From NCBI GenBank assembly GCA_964626385.1, contig CAZVEO010000007.1, positions 1 to 40,881 of the forward strand: DNA of 40,881 nt. Reading direction: 5' to 3'. Source of the stretch: Scybalousia_A sp964626385 (GTDB lineage Bacteria > Bacteroidota > Bacteroidia > Bacteroidales > P3). The notes under the pieces are model-generated. The model made no database searches. It saw only the letters and a program-made list of their open reading frames with translations, and was not told where the DNA came from. How positions within the stretch are numbered: the stretch's first letter is position 1; each line of letters starts with the position of its first letter. Below are positions 8,886 to 17,265 of this stretch, piece after piece. Made by a program: the position numbers and the translations under genes.

Positions 8886-9980
8886 ATGAAAACAATTTTT
8901 GTCTGTGTAAGCAACGATGTTTATAATGATAATAGGGTGAGAAAAACTTGCCATAGTTTAAACAAATTTGGACTTGGGGTACATCTTTTGTGCTTAAAAT
9001 CAAAGTATAATAAGCAAGAGAAACAAAAAGATTTTGTTTTACATCCCATAAGACGTATATTCAAAAAGAATTTTGCTTACTATGCTGAATTGAATATTAG
9101 AATATTTTTTTACCTTCTTTTTAAGCGTTTGGATATTATTTGGGCTAATGATTTGGATACTTTGTTGGGCTGTTTTTTTGTTGGCAAACTTAGGAAAAAA
9201 CCGATAATTTTTGACTCTCATGAAATGTTTTGTCAAGTTGCTGAATTACAAAATAACCCAAAAGCTCAAAAAGTTTGGCTATGTTTGGAAAGATTTATGT
9301 TGCCAAAATTAAAATATGTTATAACCGTTTGCGACCCTATAAAAGATTATTTCAAAAACAATTATAATATAGAAGCCAAAGTTGTCAGAAACATACCTTT
9401 GCAAAACAAAGAATCTAAGGCAAAAACCTTTCCTATGAAAGAAAAAGTTATTGTTTGGCAAGGTGCCACAAATATAGACAGAAGTTTAGAGGATATTGTT
9501 TTGGCAATGAAAGATGTTGATGCCAAACTGTATATTATGGGAAGTGGAGATGTAATAAAAGATTTGGAAAAATTGGTTGTAGATAATAATTTGAAAAGCA
9601 AAGTAATTCTTACCGGTCGCTTGACCTTTGAGCAAATGATTTCTTATACAAAAAAGGCAAGCATAGGCTTGTCTTTGGATAGACCCACTAACGAAAATTA
9701 TAGAATATCTCTGCCAAACAAAATTTTTGAATACATAAATACAGCCACTCCTATAGTATGCACTCCTTTGCCTGAAATAAAAAATATTGTGGAAAAATAC
9801 AATATAGGTTGTTTTATAAATGAGCCGACAAAAGAAAACATATCAAAGACTATCAACTCTATTTTGAACAACAATGAATTGTTGCAAAGTTGGTCAAACA
9901 ATAGCCTTTTGGCTCAAAAAGAACTATCTTGGGAAAATGAAGAAAAAATAATTTTTAACATACTCAAACAAATAAGTTAA
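8886..9980 (+). CDS. GT4-type glycosyltransferase
   Basis: A cytoplasmic, retaining glycosyltransferase of the GT-B fold that transfers a sugar from a nucleotide donor to an envelope glycan or lipid. The N-terminal half has DNRVRKTCHSLNKFG (about 16-30) and the acceptor-side motif WANDLDTL, followed by DSHEMF near 111. The C-terminal half has the GT4 donor site: GATNIDRSLEDI near 195, MGSGD near 219, TGRL near 241 and the ending NKIFEYINTATPIV near 279. The acceptor and sugar cannot be named. It starts 5 bases after the upstream hydrolase and is followed 21 bases later by a PAP2 phosphatase, which suggests a small envelope-lipid operon. Confidence 0.9.
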   Translation: MKTIFVCVSNDVYNDNRVRKTCHSLNKFGLGVHLLCLKSKYNKQEKQKDFVLHPIRRIFKKNFAYYAELNIRIFFYLLFKRLDIIWANDLDTLLGCFFVGKLRKKPIIFDSHEMFCQVAELQNNPKAQKVWLCLERFMLPKLKYVITVCDPIKDYFKNNYNIEAKVVRNIPLQNKESKAKTFPMKEKVIVWQGATNIDRSLEDIVLAMKDVDAKLYIMGSGDVIKDLEKLVVDNNLKSKVILTGRLTFEQMISYTKKASIGLSLDRPTNENYRISLPNKIFEYINTATPIVCTPLPEIKNIVEKYNIGCFINEPTKENISKTINSILNNNELLQSWSNNSLLAQKELSWENEEKIIFNILKQIS

Positions 9981-10001
9981 ACAAAAAAAATAAGTGTTTT
10001 T

Positions 10002-11198
10002 ATGAACTACAAAATTTGCTGCCTTGTTGCTCTATTACTAATTTCCATTATTCTAAAGGCTCAACACAGAAAAGATACCACTTTTGTTGATAGAGCATTA
10101 AACAACAAACTAACACAAGTAAGTCTTATTTCAATTCCTTTGTTTATGCAAGGAGTTAGAATTAGTAGTGAAAAAATAGATTTTTCTAATTATAGACGCA
10201 TACATCACCCAAATTTCAATGTATCTATAGATGATTATACTCAATATTTTCCTTTTGCTCTTACCATAGGGCTAAAATTATCGGGTGTCAAAAGTAATTC
10301 TTCTTGGGCAAAATTGCTTAGTGTAAGTTTTCTCTCTTATGTTTTGGGATATGGTTCGGTTAAAACAATGAAAAAAAATATTTATGCTAAACGTCCAGAT
10401 ATTACAGGTAACAATGCTTTTCCCTCAGGACACACTTATTTTGCCTTTATGAATGCTAATATATTTGTAAAAGAATATGCTACTGATAATTATCTTTTAT
10501 CTACTCTTGCCTACTCTCTTGCTACTTTTACCGGCACAATGAGAGTAATGAACAACAGACATTGGGTGGGTGATGTTTTGGCAGGTGCTTCCATAGGGTT
10601 GTTTTCCTCTGAATTGGCTTACTATTTAGGAGATTTATTATTTAAAGACAAAAATAGTATCAACAATCCACCATTTGAAAATAGAAAAAATAATGTTTTT
10701 TTAGGTTTGACAACAAGTTATAATTACTCTTTCAATGACTATTCTTTATCAGATAATAGAAATGTAAAATTTCTAAACGGAGCAAGCGTTGGTGCAACTG
10801 CTGGCTATTTTTATAACAAATACTTAGGAAATGGTTTATCTGCAGATTACTCCAACTATAGATACTACGACCCTATTTCTTGGGACAAAAGAGATATTTC
10901 TTTTTACTACTTAGGTATAAATCAATATTTTTCGTTACCCTTGCATTCCCGTATACTTCTTTGCTCAAATTTGGGCATAGGATATACTTACAGCGAACAT
11001 TATAGACGTTTTCCTGTTAAGATACCAAGACAAGATAATATAAGGTATGAAATAGGAGGAAGGCTTACGCTTTTGCTTTCAAGCCATACTTTATTAAGTT
11101 TCTTTGCTTTTTATACAAGGACAAAAATAAAGATAGAAAACGATTCCCATCCTTTCAAAACTCTAAACATAGGCAACTCTATAGCAATTACCTTTTAA
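10002..11198 (+). CDS. PAP2 phosphatase fused to a beta-barrel-like C-terminal domain
   Basis: The N-terminal half is a type 2 phosphatidic acid phosphatase, which removes phosphate from lipid phosphates or pyrophosphates such as undecaprenyl pyrophosphate, phosphatidylglycerol phosphate or lipid A. All three catalytic motifs are seen: K124-x6-R131-P132, PSGH (141-144) and R181-x5-H187-x3-D191; the usual Ser before Arg181 is Met. A signal peptide-like segment is at 1-20. Residues 231-398 are different: alternating aromatic/polar strands rich in Tyr, Asn and Ser, ending in SIAITF, like an outer-membrane beta-barrel. This suggests an outer-membrane-linked phosphatase. It is last in the trio and converges on recJ with only 6 bases between them. 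Confidence 0.88.
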   Translation: MNYKICCLVALLLISIILKAQHRKDTTFVDRALNNKLTQVSLISIPLFMQGVRISSEKIDFSNYRRIHHPNFNVSIDDYTQYFPFALTIGLKLSGVKSNSSWAKLLSVSFLSYVLGYGSVKTMKKNIYAKRPDITGNNAFPSGHTYFAFMNANIFVKEYATDNYLLSTLAYSLATFTGTMRVMNNRHWVGDVLAGASIGLFSSELAYYLGDLLFKDKNSINNPPFENRKNNVFLGLTTSYNYSFNDYSLSDNRNVKFLNGASVGATAGYFYNKYLGNGLSADYSNYRYYDPISWDKRDISFYYLGINQYFSLPLHSRILLCSNLGIGYTYSEHYRRFPVKIPRQDNIRYEIGGRLTLLLSSHTLLSFFAFYTRTKIKIENDSHPFKTLNIGNSIAITF

Positions 11199-11204
11199 AA
11201 AAAA

Positions 11205-13004
11205 TTATTCTTGTATGCTTTTTCTTATATCTTTGATATTTAATTGTAACTCCCTACGAGAGCGAAATTCGTTCTCCTCTATAGTGTAACAAATATCCAC
11301 AGGCTCATCGTTTTTTAGTAAAGGATAATAATCCCCCAAACAAAAACCTATACAAGAAATAGGAGTACTTCTATCTGTGGATATAACGGAAAATTTTAAG
11401 TGATTTTTTCCCACAACCTTTGCGCTGTTCAAAAAACCATAAACACGAGTAGAATAGAAAACAGGCTCGTTATTATCTGGACCAAAAGGTTGTAGTTCTT
11501 TATTTAGAAGTCTAAACAATTTATCGTTTATATCTCCTAACTTTATCTCCATATCAACGCTTATCTCTGGCAAAAGTTCTTCGTCTTGTATAGTTTGCTC
11601 TACTTCTTGCTCAAAAAGTTGTTTAAATGTTTCATAATTTTCCTCTTTCAAAGACAAACCTGCCGCAAACTTATGTCCTCCAAAATGAGTCAAAAGTTTC
11701 CTATGCTTTTCTATGGTTGTATATATATCAAAATTTTTTACACTACGCGCCGAACCCGTTATAACATCATTAGTTTTTGTAAATATTACAACAGGTTTAT
11801 TCTCTTGTTCTGCTATACGAGAAGCCACTATACCTATTATTCCTTGGTGCCATTGCTCATTATAAAGTACCACTGCTTTCTTTTCATCACTTCCACTGTT
11901 TTTAAGCATTTGTTCTGCCTCTTGAGTGGCTTGTTTGTCTTTGCGTTTTCTTTCTTCGTTGTTTTCGTTTATTTGTTGGGCTAATTCTTTAGCGCGTTGT
12001 TTATCCGTAGCAATAAGCAATTCTACCGCTTTTCTACCGCTATCCATTCTGCCAGCCGCATTGATACGAGGTCCTATAGAAAAACCCAAATCTGCAATGG
12101 TCAATTCTTTGGAAAAATAAAGTTTCTTATCATTATTTGTATTATCGTTGCGTTTAATATCCGCACTCAAAAGTATCTCTTCTAAACCTATGCAAGGCTG
12201 AGTATTTATACGTTTTAGACCAAGTTGCATCAAAGTTCTGTTTTCTCCCGTCAAAGGCACTACATCTGCCGCTATACTAACAGATACAAGGTCTAAATAT
12301 TTTTCTAACTCCTTTACCTCCAACCCCCTTTTTTTCTGCAGAGCTTGTATCAATTTAAAACCCACTCCACAACCACTCAATTCTTTGTACGGGTATGTTG
12401 CATCCTCCAACTTTGCGTCCAAAATAACATAAGCCTCAGGCAAATCTTTGCTTGGCAAATGATGGTCGCAAACAATAAAATCTATATTTCTCTCATTTGC
12501 ATATTTTATTTCCTCTGTTGCCTTTATACCACAGTCCAAACAGATAATAAGGGATATATTATTTTCCTTAGCATAATCCACACCCTTAAAAGAAACTCCA
12601 TACCCTTCCTCATATCTATCAGGTATGTAAAAATCTATGTTAGCATAAAACTCCCTCAAATAAGAATAAACCAAAGCCACCGCGGTAGTACCATCAACAT
12701 CATAATCACCGTAAATAAGAATTTTTTCCTGTGTTTCTTTGGCTTCAAAAATACGATTTACTGCCCTTTCCATACCTTTCATCAAAAAAGGGTCATGCAA
12801 ATTATTCAAATCGGGTCTAAAAAAAGATTTGGCTTGGAAAAAATCAGTAACTCCACGCTGTACCAAAAGATTGGAAATTATTACAGAGGTTCTTTTGTCT
12901 TGTTCAGAGGGATTTTCCTTTGGCGTACACAAACTTGAAGCCAAACTTTTTACCGTTTGCTCGTTACCCTGCACTTTTAAATTCCAATTTCTTGCCTTTC
13001 CCAT
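11205..13004 (-). CDS. recJ: Single-stranded-DNA-specific exonuclease RecJ
   Basis: A 5'-3' single-strand DNA exonuclease for recombination and mismatch or base-excision repair. It belongs to the DHH phosphoesterase family: motif I GDYDVDGTTA, motif II with DCGIK, motif III VCDHHLP, motif IV SGCGVGFKL, and later the DHHA1 nucleic-acid-binding motif GGHKFAAGLSL, followed by the OB-like C-terminal domain. The ATG at 13004 (protein starting MGKARNWNLK, 599 residues) is chosen because the upstream in-frame TTG at 13034 overlaps the -7 box and would not be in the transcript. The gene is divergent from the OstA-like gene and convergent with the PAP2 gene. Confidence 0.95.
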   Translation of the reverse strand: MGKARNWNLKVQGNEQTVKSLASSLCTPKENPSEQDKRTSVIISNLLVQRGVTDFFQAKSFFRPDLNNLHDPFLMKGMERAVNRIFEAKETQEKILIYGDYDVDGTTAVALVYSYLREFYANIDFYIPDRYEEGYGVSFKGVDYAKENNISLIICLDCGIKATEEIKYANERNIDFIVCDHHLPSKDLPEAYVILDAKLEDATYPYKELSGCGVGFKLIQALQKKRGLEVKELEKYLDLVSVSIAADVVPLTGENRTLMQLGLKRINTQPCIGLEEILLSADIKRNDNTNNDKKLYFSKELTIADLGFSIGPRINAAGRMDSGRKAVELLIATDKQRAKELAQQINENNEERKRKDKQATQEAEQMLKNSGSDEKKAVVLYNEQWHQGIIGIVASRIAEQENKPVVIFTKTNDVITGSARSVKNFDIYTTIEKHRKLLTHFGGHKFAAGLSLKEENYETFKQLFEQEVEQTIQDEELLPEISVDMEIKLGDINDKLFRLLNKELQPFGPDNNEPVFYSTRVYGFLNSAKVVGKNHLKFSVISTDRSTPISCIGFCLGDYYPLLKNDEPVDICYTIEENEFRSRRELQLNIKDIRKSIQE

Positions 13005-13031
13005 TACCTTACCCTTACTTTTTTTAATTTG

Positions 13032-13039
13032 CAAAGATA
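13032..13039 (-). promoter_or_regulatory. Bacteroidota -7 box for recJ
   Basis: On the minus strand this reads TATCTTTG, a full TAnnTTTG match; no clear -33 TTG lies upstream. It is 27 bases before the recJ ATG and overlaps the alternative TTG start, ruling that start out. Confidence 0.7.
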
Positions 13040-13100
13040 CAATTTTTCTATAAAATAAGAGTAAATCATCAACCTTTGCTTCTATATTTAAATATTTATG

Positions 13101-13128
13101 TTGAAAATGTAAATATTTTGTAATTTTG
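13101..13128 (+). promoter_or_regulatory. Bacteroidota promoter for the OstA-like gene
   Basis: TTG at 13101-13103, a 17-base spacer (slightly short) and TAATTTTG at 13121-13128. It lies back to back with the recJ promoter about 90 bases away. The first in-frame TTG of the downstream gene (13126) is inside this -7 box. Confidence 0.65.
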
Positions 13129-13149
13129 CCAAAGGAAATTTATCTTAAA

Positions 13150-14751
13150 GTGGAGTACAGAAAGATTTTTTTATTTTTATTGTTATTGCTTTGCAGTTGT
13201 TTGGTCATGGGACAGAAAAAAATTGATTACAGTTCCAAGATAGGTTTTGTTCGTCCCGAAAAACCAGACGATATGACTCTTATAAACAATGTTGTTTTTA
13301 TTCATGATAGTATGACAATGTATTGTGATTCTGCTATCTATAATAAGAAAGAAAATTATTTTTTTGCCTTTAACAATATAGTTATGGTGCAAAATGATAC
13401 TCGCTTGACAGGAGATGAACTGCATTATTATGGCAATGAAAGAGTGGGGCATCTGACAGGAAAAGCCGTTATTTTAGAAGATGACGAAGTAACTCTTCAA
13501 ACAGATTATTTGCTTTGGGACAGAAACGACAATACGGTCCGTTATGTTAGCGGGGCAGATATTTGGGACAAAGAAAACACTCTGAAAAGTAAGGAAGGAA
13601 TATATTTTATTGATGATAAAGTGTTTAATTTTTATTATTCAGTGGTTTTAACCTCACCTGATGCAACAATATATACGGATTCTCTCTACTATGATAGCAA
13701 AACGAAGGAGGCTACTTTTGTAGGAGCAACAGAGATGATTATGATGGAGGATAGCACAAGGGTTTTGACCACTCAAGGGAATTACAACACAGAGACAGAG
13801 GAGATATACTGCTCGCTTCGTCCACAAATCTTTACCAAAGACCAATTTATTACGGGTGATACTATTTATTATCATAAACAAAACAAAGAAGGCTATGCTT
13901 ATGGCAATCTTTTTATGCAAGACACAGCCAACGATATGATAGTTACTTGCGATAGTGCAGTGCTTTCCACCATAGATACTATTTCTATTGCTATACTTAC
14001 TGGACAAGTGCTTTGCAAACAAATAGACAATGAGGATACACTTTTTTTTCATTCGGATACAATAAGGGTTGAAATGGATACCAATTATAAGGTTTATGAT
14101 TTGTATGGCTTTCCTTATTGCAAATTTTTTAGAGAGGATATTCAAGGAGCAAGCCAATGGTGTCATTATAAGGTGGAGGACTCTATTTTAACAATGCTCT
14201 GTTCTCCTATGATATGGACAGAAAATTCTCAACTCTCCTCCGATACCATAATTATGGAGACCAATAGCAAAGGAATAAAAAAAATGTATATGTTTCCCAA
14301 CCCTATTATAGTACAAAATTCAGATACTCTAACAGAGAAGTTTTTTAATCAAGTAATAGGGAAACATCTAACAGGCTGGTTTGAGAAAAATAGTATAAAT
14401 TATGCCGAAATCGAAGGCAATACCGAGATAGTTTATTATCTATGGGAAGAAAAAAAAGCAAAAGACACCATAGCAATACAAGGACAAACAACAAAAGACA
14501 CCATAACACAACAAAAGCCTTTGAAAACAAAGCAATTGTTAGGAGTAAACATAGGCAAAGCAAAACAATTAAATCTCTATTTTTCAAAGGGTGAAATAAA
14601 GAAAATGACAGCCTTAGAAAACCCTTCTTTCTATATGGACGATGATGATAAATTGCCTATGGAAAACAAAAAATTAAAAGGTTTTGTTTGGAAAATAGAG
14701 GACAAGCCTTTGCAACCTATGGATGTTTTTATAAAAAGAAAATTAGAATAA
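13150..14751 (+). CDS. OstA/LptA-like envelope protein
   Basis: An exported protein with the beta-taco (OstA/LptA N-terminal) fold, related to the periplasmic bridge that carries lipopolysaccharide to the outer membrane. Repeated short strands with YCDSAIYNKKENYFFAFNN, TGDELHYYGNERVGHLTGKA and DSLYYDSKTKEATFVG-type turns are characteristic. Several repeats fill about 30-400, and the tail carries a Lys/Thr/Gln-rich linker (about 435-475). The GTG at 13150 is chosen: it gives a compact signal peptide (MEYRKIFLFLLLLLCSC) and 533 residues, while the earlier TTG falls in the promoter. Cys15/Cys17 leave a lipoprotein possible. The role in LPS transport is inferred from family. Confidence 0.8.
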   Translation: MEYRKIFLFLLLLLCSCLVMGQKKIDYSSKIGFVRPEKPDDMTLINNVVFIHDSMTMYCDSAIYNKKENYFFAFNNIVMVQNDTRLTGDELHYYGNERVGHLTGKAVILEDDEVTLQTDYLLWDRNDNTVRYVSGADIWDKENTLKSKEGIYFIDDKVFNFYYSVVLTSPDATIYTDSLYYDSKTKEATFVGATEMIMMEDSTRVLTTQGNYNTETEEIYCSLRPQIFTKDQFITGDTIYYHKQNKEGYAYGNLFMQDTANDMIVTCDSAVLSTIDTISIAILTGQVLCKQIDNEDTLFFHSDTIRVEMDTNYKVYDLYGFPYCKFFREDIQGASQWCHYKVEDSILTMLCSPMIWTENSQLSSDTIIMETNSKGIKKMYMFPNPIIVQNSDTLTEKFFNQVIGKHLTGWFEKNSINYAEIEGNTEIVYYLWEEKKAKDTIAIQGQTTKDTITQQKPLKTKQLLGVNIGKAKQLNLYFSKGEIKKMTALENPSFYMDDDDKLPMENKKLKGFVWKIEDKPLQPMDVFIKRKLE

Positions 14752-14776
14752 AGACTTTAATTTTTTTTATGACATT

Positions 14777-14810
14777 TTGTCAGTAAAGACAATTAAAGGA
14801 ATAAATTTTG
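14777..14810 (+). promoter_or_regulatory. Probable promoter for grpE-dnaJ
   Basis: TTG at 14777-14779 and a TAAATTTTG box at 14802-14810, with a spacer of 22-23 bases that is a little long. Transcription would begin near 14817, so the in-frame TTG at 14808 cannot be the grpE start. No CIRCE-type heat-shock operator is seen. Confidence 0.45.
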
Positions 14811-14849
14811 TATATGTGTATGTTCAAACTAAAAAAACGTAGAAAAAAG

Positions 14850-15431
14850 ATGGAAGAAGCAAATATAAAGCAAGAGGAAATAAATCAATCAGAAAATAAA
14901 GAAGAACAAACAAAACAAGAGACAACTGGGGAGCAATTGCAAGAGGAGGTTGAAAAAGAGGAGCAAGAATTGGAAAAAGAACAAATATCTTTGGGTGAAA
15001 AACTTGTAGAGATAAACGACAAGTATTTAAGGTTGTATTCTGAGTTTGAAAATTATAGGAGACGTACAAGCAAAGAGCGTTTGGAAATCATAGAAAATGC
15101 TTCCGAAAGTCTGATAAAAGAAATTTTACCTATTGTGGATGATTTTGAGAGAGCTCTACAAACAATGGACAAACAAGAAGAAGAGAGTTTGAAAAATGCA
15201 AAAGAAGGAATGTGTCTTATTTACAAAAAACTTCTTTCCACTTTGGAGAAAAAGGGACTAAAACCTATTAATGCCAAAGGAGAGAATTTTGATGAGAGTT
15301 TACACGAAGCAGTTTCTCAAATTCCAGCACAAAAAGAAGAAGATAAAGGTAAGGTATTTGACGAAGTCCAAAAAGGATATTATTTAAACAATAAGGTAAT
15401 AAGATATTCTAAAGTTGTGGTAAGCATATAA
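14850..15431 (+). CDS. grpE: GrpE, DnaK nucleotide exchange factor
   Basis: Cytoplasmic homodimer that releases ADP from DnaK and so drives its folding cycle. The N-terminus is charged and disordered (Glu/Lys/Gln-rich, to about residue 50), then comes the long dimer helix (about 50-125, with EKLVEINDKYLRLYSEFENYRRRTSKER) and the small beta domain ending with KVFDEVQKGYYLNNKVIRYSKVVVS. The ATG at 14850 (193 residues) is chosen over the TTG at 14808, which overlaps the promoter; the ATG at 14814 sits at the likely transcription start. dnaJ follows 22 bases later. dnaK is not in the window. Confidence 0.95.
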   Translation: MEEANIKQEEINQSENKEEQTKQETTGEQLQEEVEKEEQELEKEQISLGEKLVEINDKYLRLYSEFENYRRRTSKERLEIIENASESLIKEILPIVDDFERALQTMDKQEEESLKNAKEGMCLIYKKLLSTLEKKGLKPINAKGENFDESLHEAVSQIPAQKEEDKGKVFDEVQKGYYLNNKVIRYSKVVVSI

Positions 15432-15453
15432 AAAAAACGTATAGGAGATAATT

Positions 15454-16632
15454 ATGGCAAAGCGAGATTTTTATGAGGTTTTGGGAATAAATAAAACAGC
15501 AAGCGAAGACGAAATAAAAAAGGCTTATAGAAAACTTGCACTAAAATATCACCCCGACCGCAATCCCGGAGATAAAGAGGCAGAGGAAAAATTCAAGGAA
15601 GCGGCAGAGGCTTATAGTGTTCTATCTGATAAGGATAAGAGAGCAAGATATGACCAATTTGGAGAGGCTGGCTTAGGAGATGGAGGAGGATTTGGCAGTG
15701 GCGGCATCAATATGGATGATATTTTTAGCAGGTTTGGAGATATTTTTGGAGATTTTGGTGGCTTCGGCGGTTTTAGTGGTTTTAGTGGTTTTGGAGGTTT
15801 TCAAGGAGGGCAAAGAAGTGGAACAGGCAGAAGGGTAAATAGAGGCTCATCTTTAAGGGTTAAAATGAAACTAACCTTAGAAGAAATTGATAAAGGGGTA
15901 AAGAAGAAAATAAAAGTCAACAAATATATTCCTTGCAAAGATTGTAATGGTTCTGGAGCTCAAGCAGGCAGCAAGATGGAAACTTGTCCTCAGTGCCATG
16001 GTAGCGGAGTGGTTACTCAGGTACAAAGGACTTTTCTTGGGCAAATGCAGACTCAAAGCGTTTGTCCAAACTGTGGCGGAGAGGGACAGATAATCAAAGA
16101 TAAGTGTCCTCATTGTCATGGAGATGGCATAGTAATGGGCGAAGAGGTGATAGAAATAAACATTCCTGCAGGTGTAACAGATGGAATGCAAATATCTTTC
16201 TCTGGCAAAGGCAATGCGGGAGCAAGAAATGGTATAGCGGGAGATTTGATAGTTTCCGTAGAAGAAGTACCTCACGAAAACTTTGAACGAGACGGCAACA
16301 ATCTTTGTTTGCAAACTTATATCACTTTTGCTCAAGCCGTATTGGGAACAACTATAGAAGTGCCTACTCTTAATGGCAAGGTAAAATTTAAGGTAGAGCA
16401 AGGAATGCAAAGCGGCAAGATTTATAGATTAAGAGGTAAAGGCTTACCTGAGGTAAATAATACTTATTCAAGAGGTGATTTGTTGGTTAGAGTTGATGTT
16501 TGGGTACCAAAAGCTGTAACCAAAGAACAAAAAGCCTTATTGGAAAAACTTGAAGCCTTTGATAGTTTTAAACCCAACCCATCAAAGAAAGAAAAGAGTT
16601 TCTTTGACAAAATGAAAGATATGTTTTCATGA
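15454..16632 (+). CDS. dnaJ: DnaJ, Hsp40 co-chaperone
   Basis: Delivers unfolded proteins to DnaK and stimulates its ATPase. Complete type I Hsp40: J domain (about 1-68) with the HPD tripeptide in KYHPDRNPGD, a Gly/Phe-rich linker (about 72-125), a zinc domain with four CxxCxGxG repeats (CKDCNGSG, CPQCHGSG, CPNCGGEG, CPHCHGDG, about 168-230), then the C-terminal substrate-binding domains. The length of 392 is normal. It is cotranscribed with grpE and ended by a clear terminator at 16670. It is the last gene before the large repeat. Confidence 0.97.
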   Translation: MAKRDFYEVLGINKTASEDEIKKAYRKLALKYHPDRNPGDKEAEEKFKEAAEAYSVLSDKDKRARYDQFGEAGLGDGGGFGSGGINMDDIFSRFGDIFGDFGGFGGFSGFSGFGGFQGGQRSGTGRRVNRGSSLRVKMKLTLEEIDKGVKKKIKVNKYIPCKDCNGSGAQAGSKMETCPQCHGSGVVTQVQRTFLGQMQTQSVCPNCGGEGQIIKDKCPHCHGDGIVMGEEVIEINIPAGVTDGMQISFSGKGNAGARNGIAGDLIVSVEEVPHENFERDGNNLCLQTYITFAQAVLGTTIEVPTLNGKVKFKVEQGMQSGKIYRLRGKGLPEVNNTYSRGDLLVRVDVWVPKAVTKEQKALLEKLEAFDSFKPNPSKKEKSFFDKMKDMFS

Positions 16633-16669
16633 TTACTATTTTTTTTGATTAACATTATTGTTTTTTACG

Positions 16670-16712
16670 ACACAGCAGACTTATTGTAGAAGTTTGCTGT
16701 GTTACTTTTTAT
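16670..16712 (+). terminator. Intrinsic terminator after dnaJ
   Basis: ACACAGCAGACTT (16670-16682) pairs with AAGTTTGCTGTGT (16690-16702), a stem of about 13 bp with one G-T pair around a seven-base loop, followed by a T-rich stretch. Confidence 0.85.
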
Positions 16713-17126
16713 TATAAAAGTGTATAATGTGTAATAAGTTAGAATAGGTTAACATATGTTACAGGCTTAGCCTACACCCACAGGGTGCACCCATAGGGTG
16801 TTTTATATGGTCACAGGCACAGTCTGTTTTATATGGGCAAAGCCTTTACTTTTTTTTACAGCTCTGCCCTATCACAACTCATAATAACTTATCACAACTT
16901 ATGCTAACTCATTAAAAAAACAGGCAAAAAAATTTTTTCGGTTTTTTTCGTAAATACCTATTTAAAAGCAAAAATAAGGAAAGTTGTGTTGATTATCAGA
17001 TAGTTAACCTTTTTAGAAGGGTCAAAAATGGGCAATTTTCTTGAAAATCAGCGTTTTCGAAGGGTTTTTTGAAGAAAAATTTTTTCAAAACGGAATTTTG
17101 CAAAAATGAATCTTCGTTTTATTTCG

Positions 17127-17164
17127 ACGAATCTTCGTTTCGAAAAATCGAAACGAAGATTCGT
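17127..17164. other. 16-bp inverted repeat (hairpin) in repeat core A
   Basis: ACGAATCTTCGTTTCG and its perfect complement are separated by six bases (17143-17148). The arm sequence GAATCTTCGTTT is also present as a direct repeat at 17108-17119. Copy B keeps a 14-bp version (40687-40724). No T run follows, so it is not a typical terminator. Confidence 0.8.
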
Positions 17165-17233
17165 TATTATTGATTATCAAGTAGTTACAGGTGTAAAAAT
17201 CGTTAATTTTGTGCTAGGTATCTTTTTCTCTTA

Positions 17234-17265
17234 CAAAGTTACGAAGATTTTTTGACCCGACCAAA
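17234..17265 (-). promoter_or_regulatory. Conserved promoter inside repeat core A
   Basis: On the minus strand: TTTG (17265-17262), 20 bases, TAACTTTG (17241-17234), a complete Bacteroidota promoter. Copy B has the identical elements and spacing at 40794-40825. It would transcribe leftward through the hairpin and two of the recognition motifs. Confidence 0.6.

Noticed and set aside
12345..12938. 197-codon plus frame within recJ
   Set aside because: Antisense shadow of recJ with no supporting signal.
16969..16976. Second minus-strand -7 box (TATTTTTG) in repeat core A
   Set aside because: It is lost in core B and has no TTG at the right distance.
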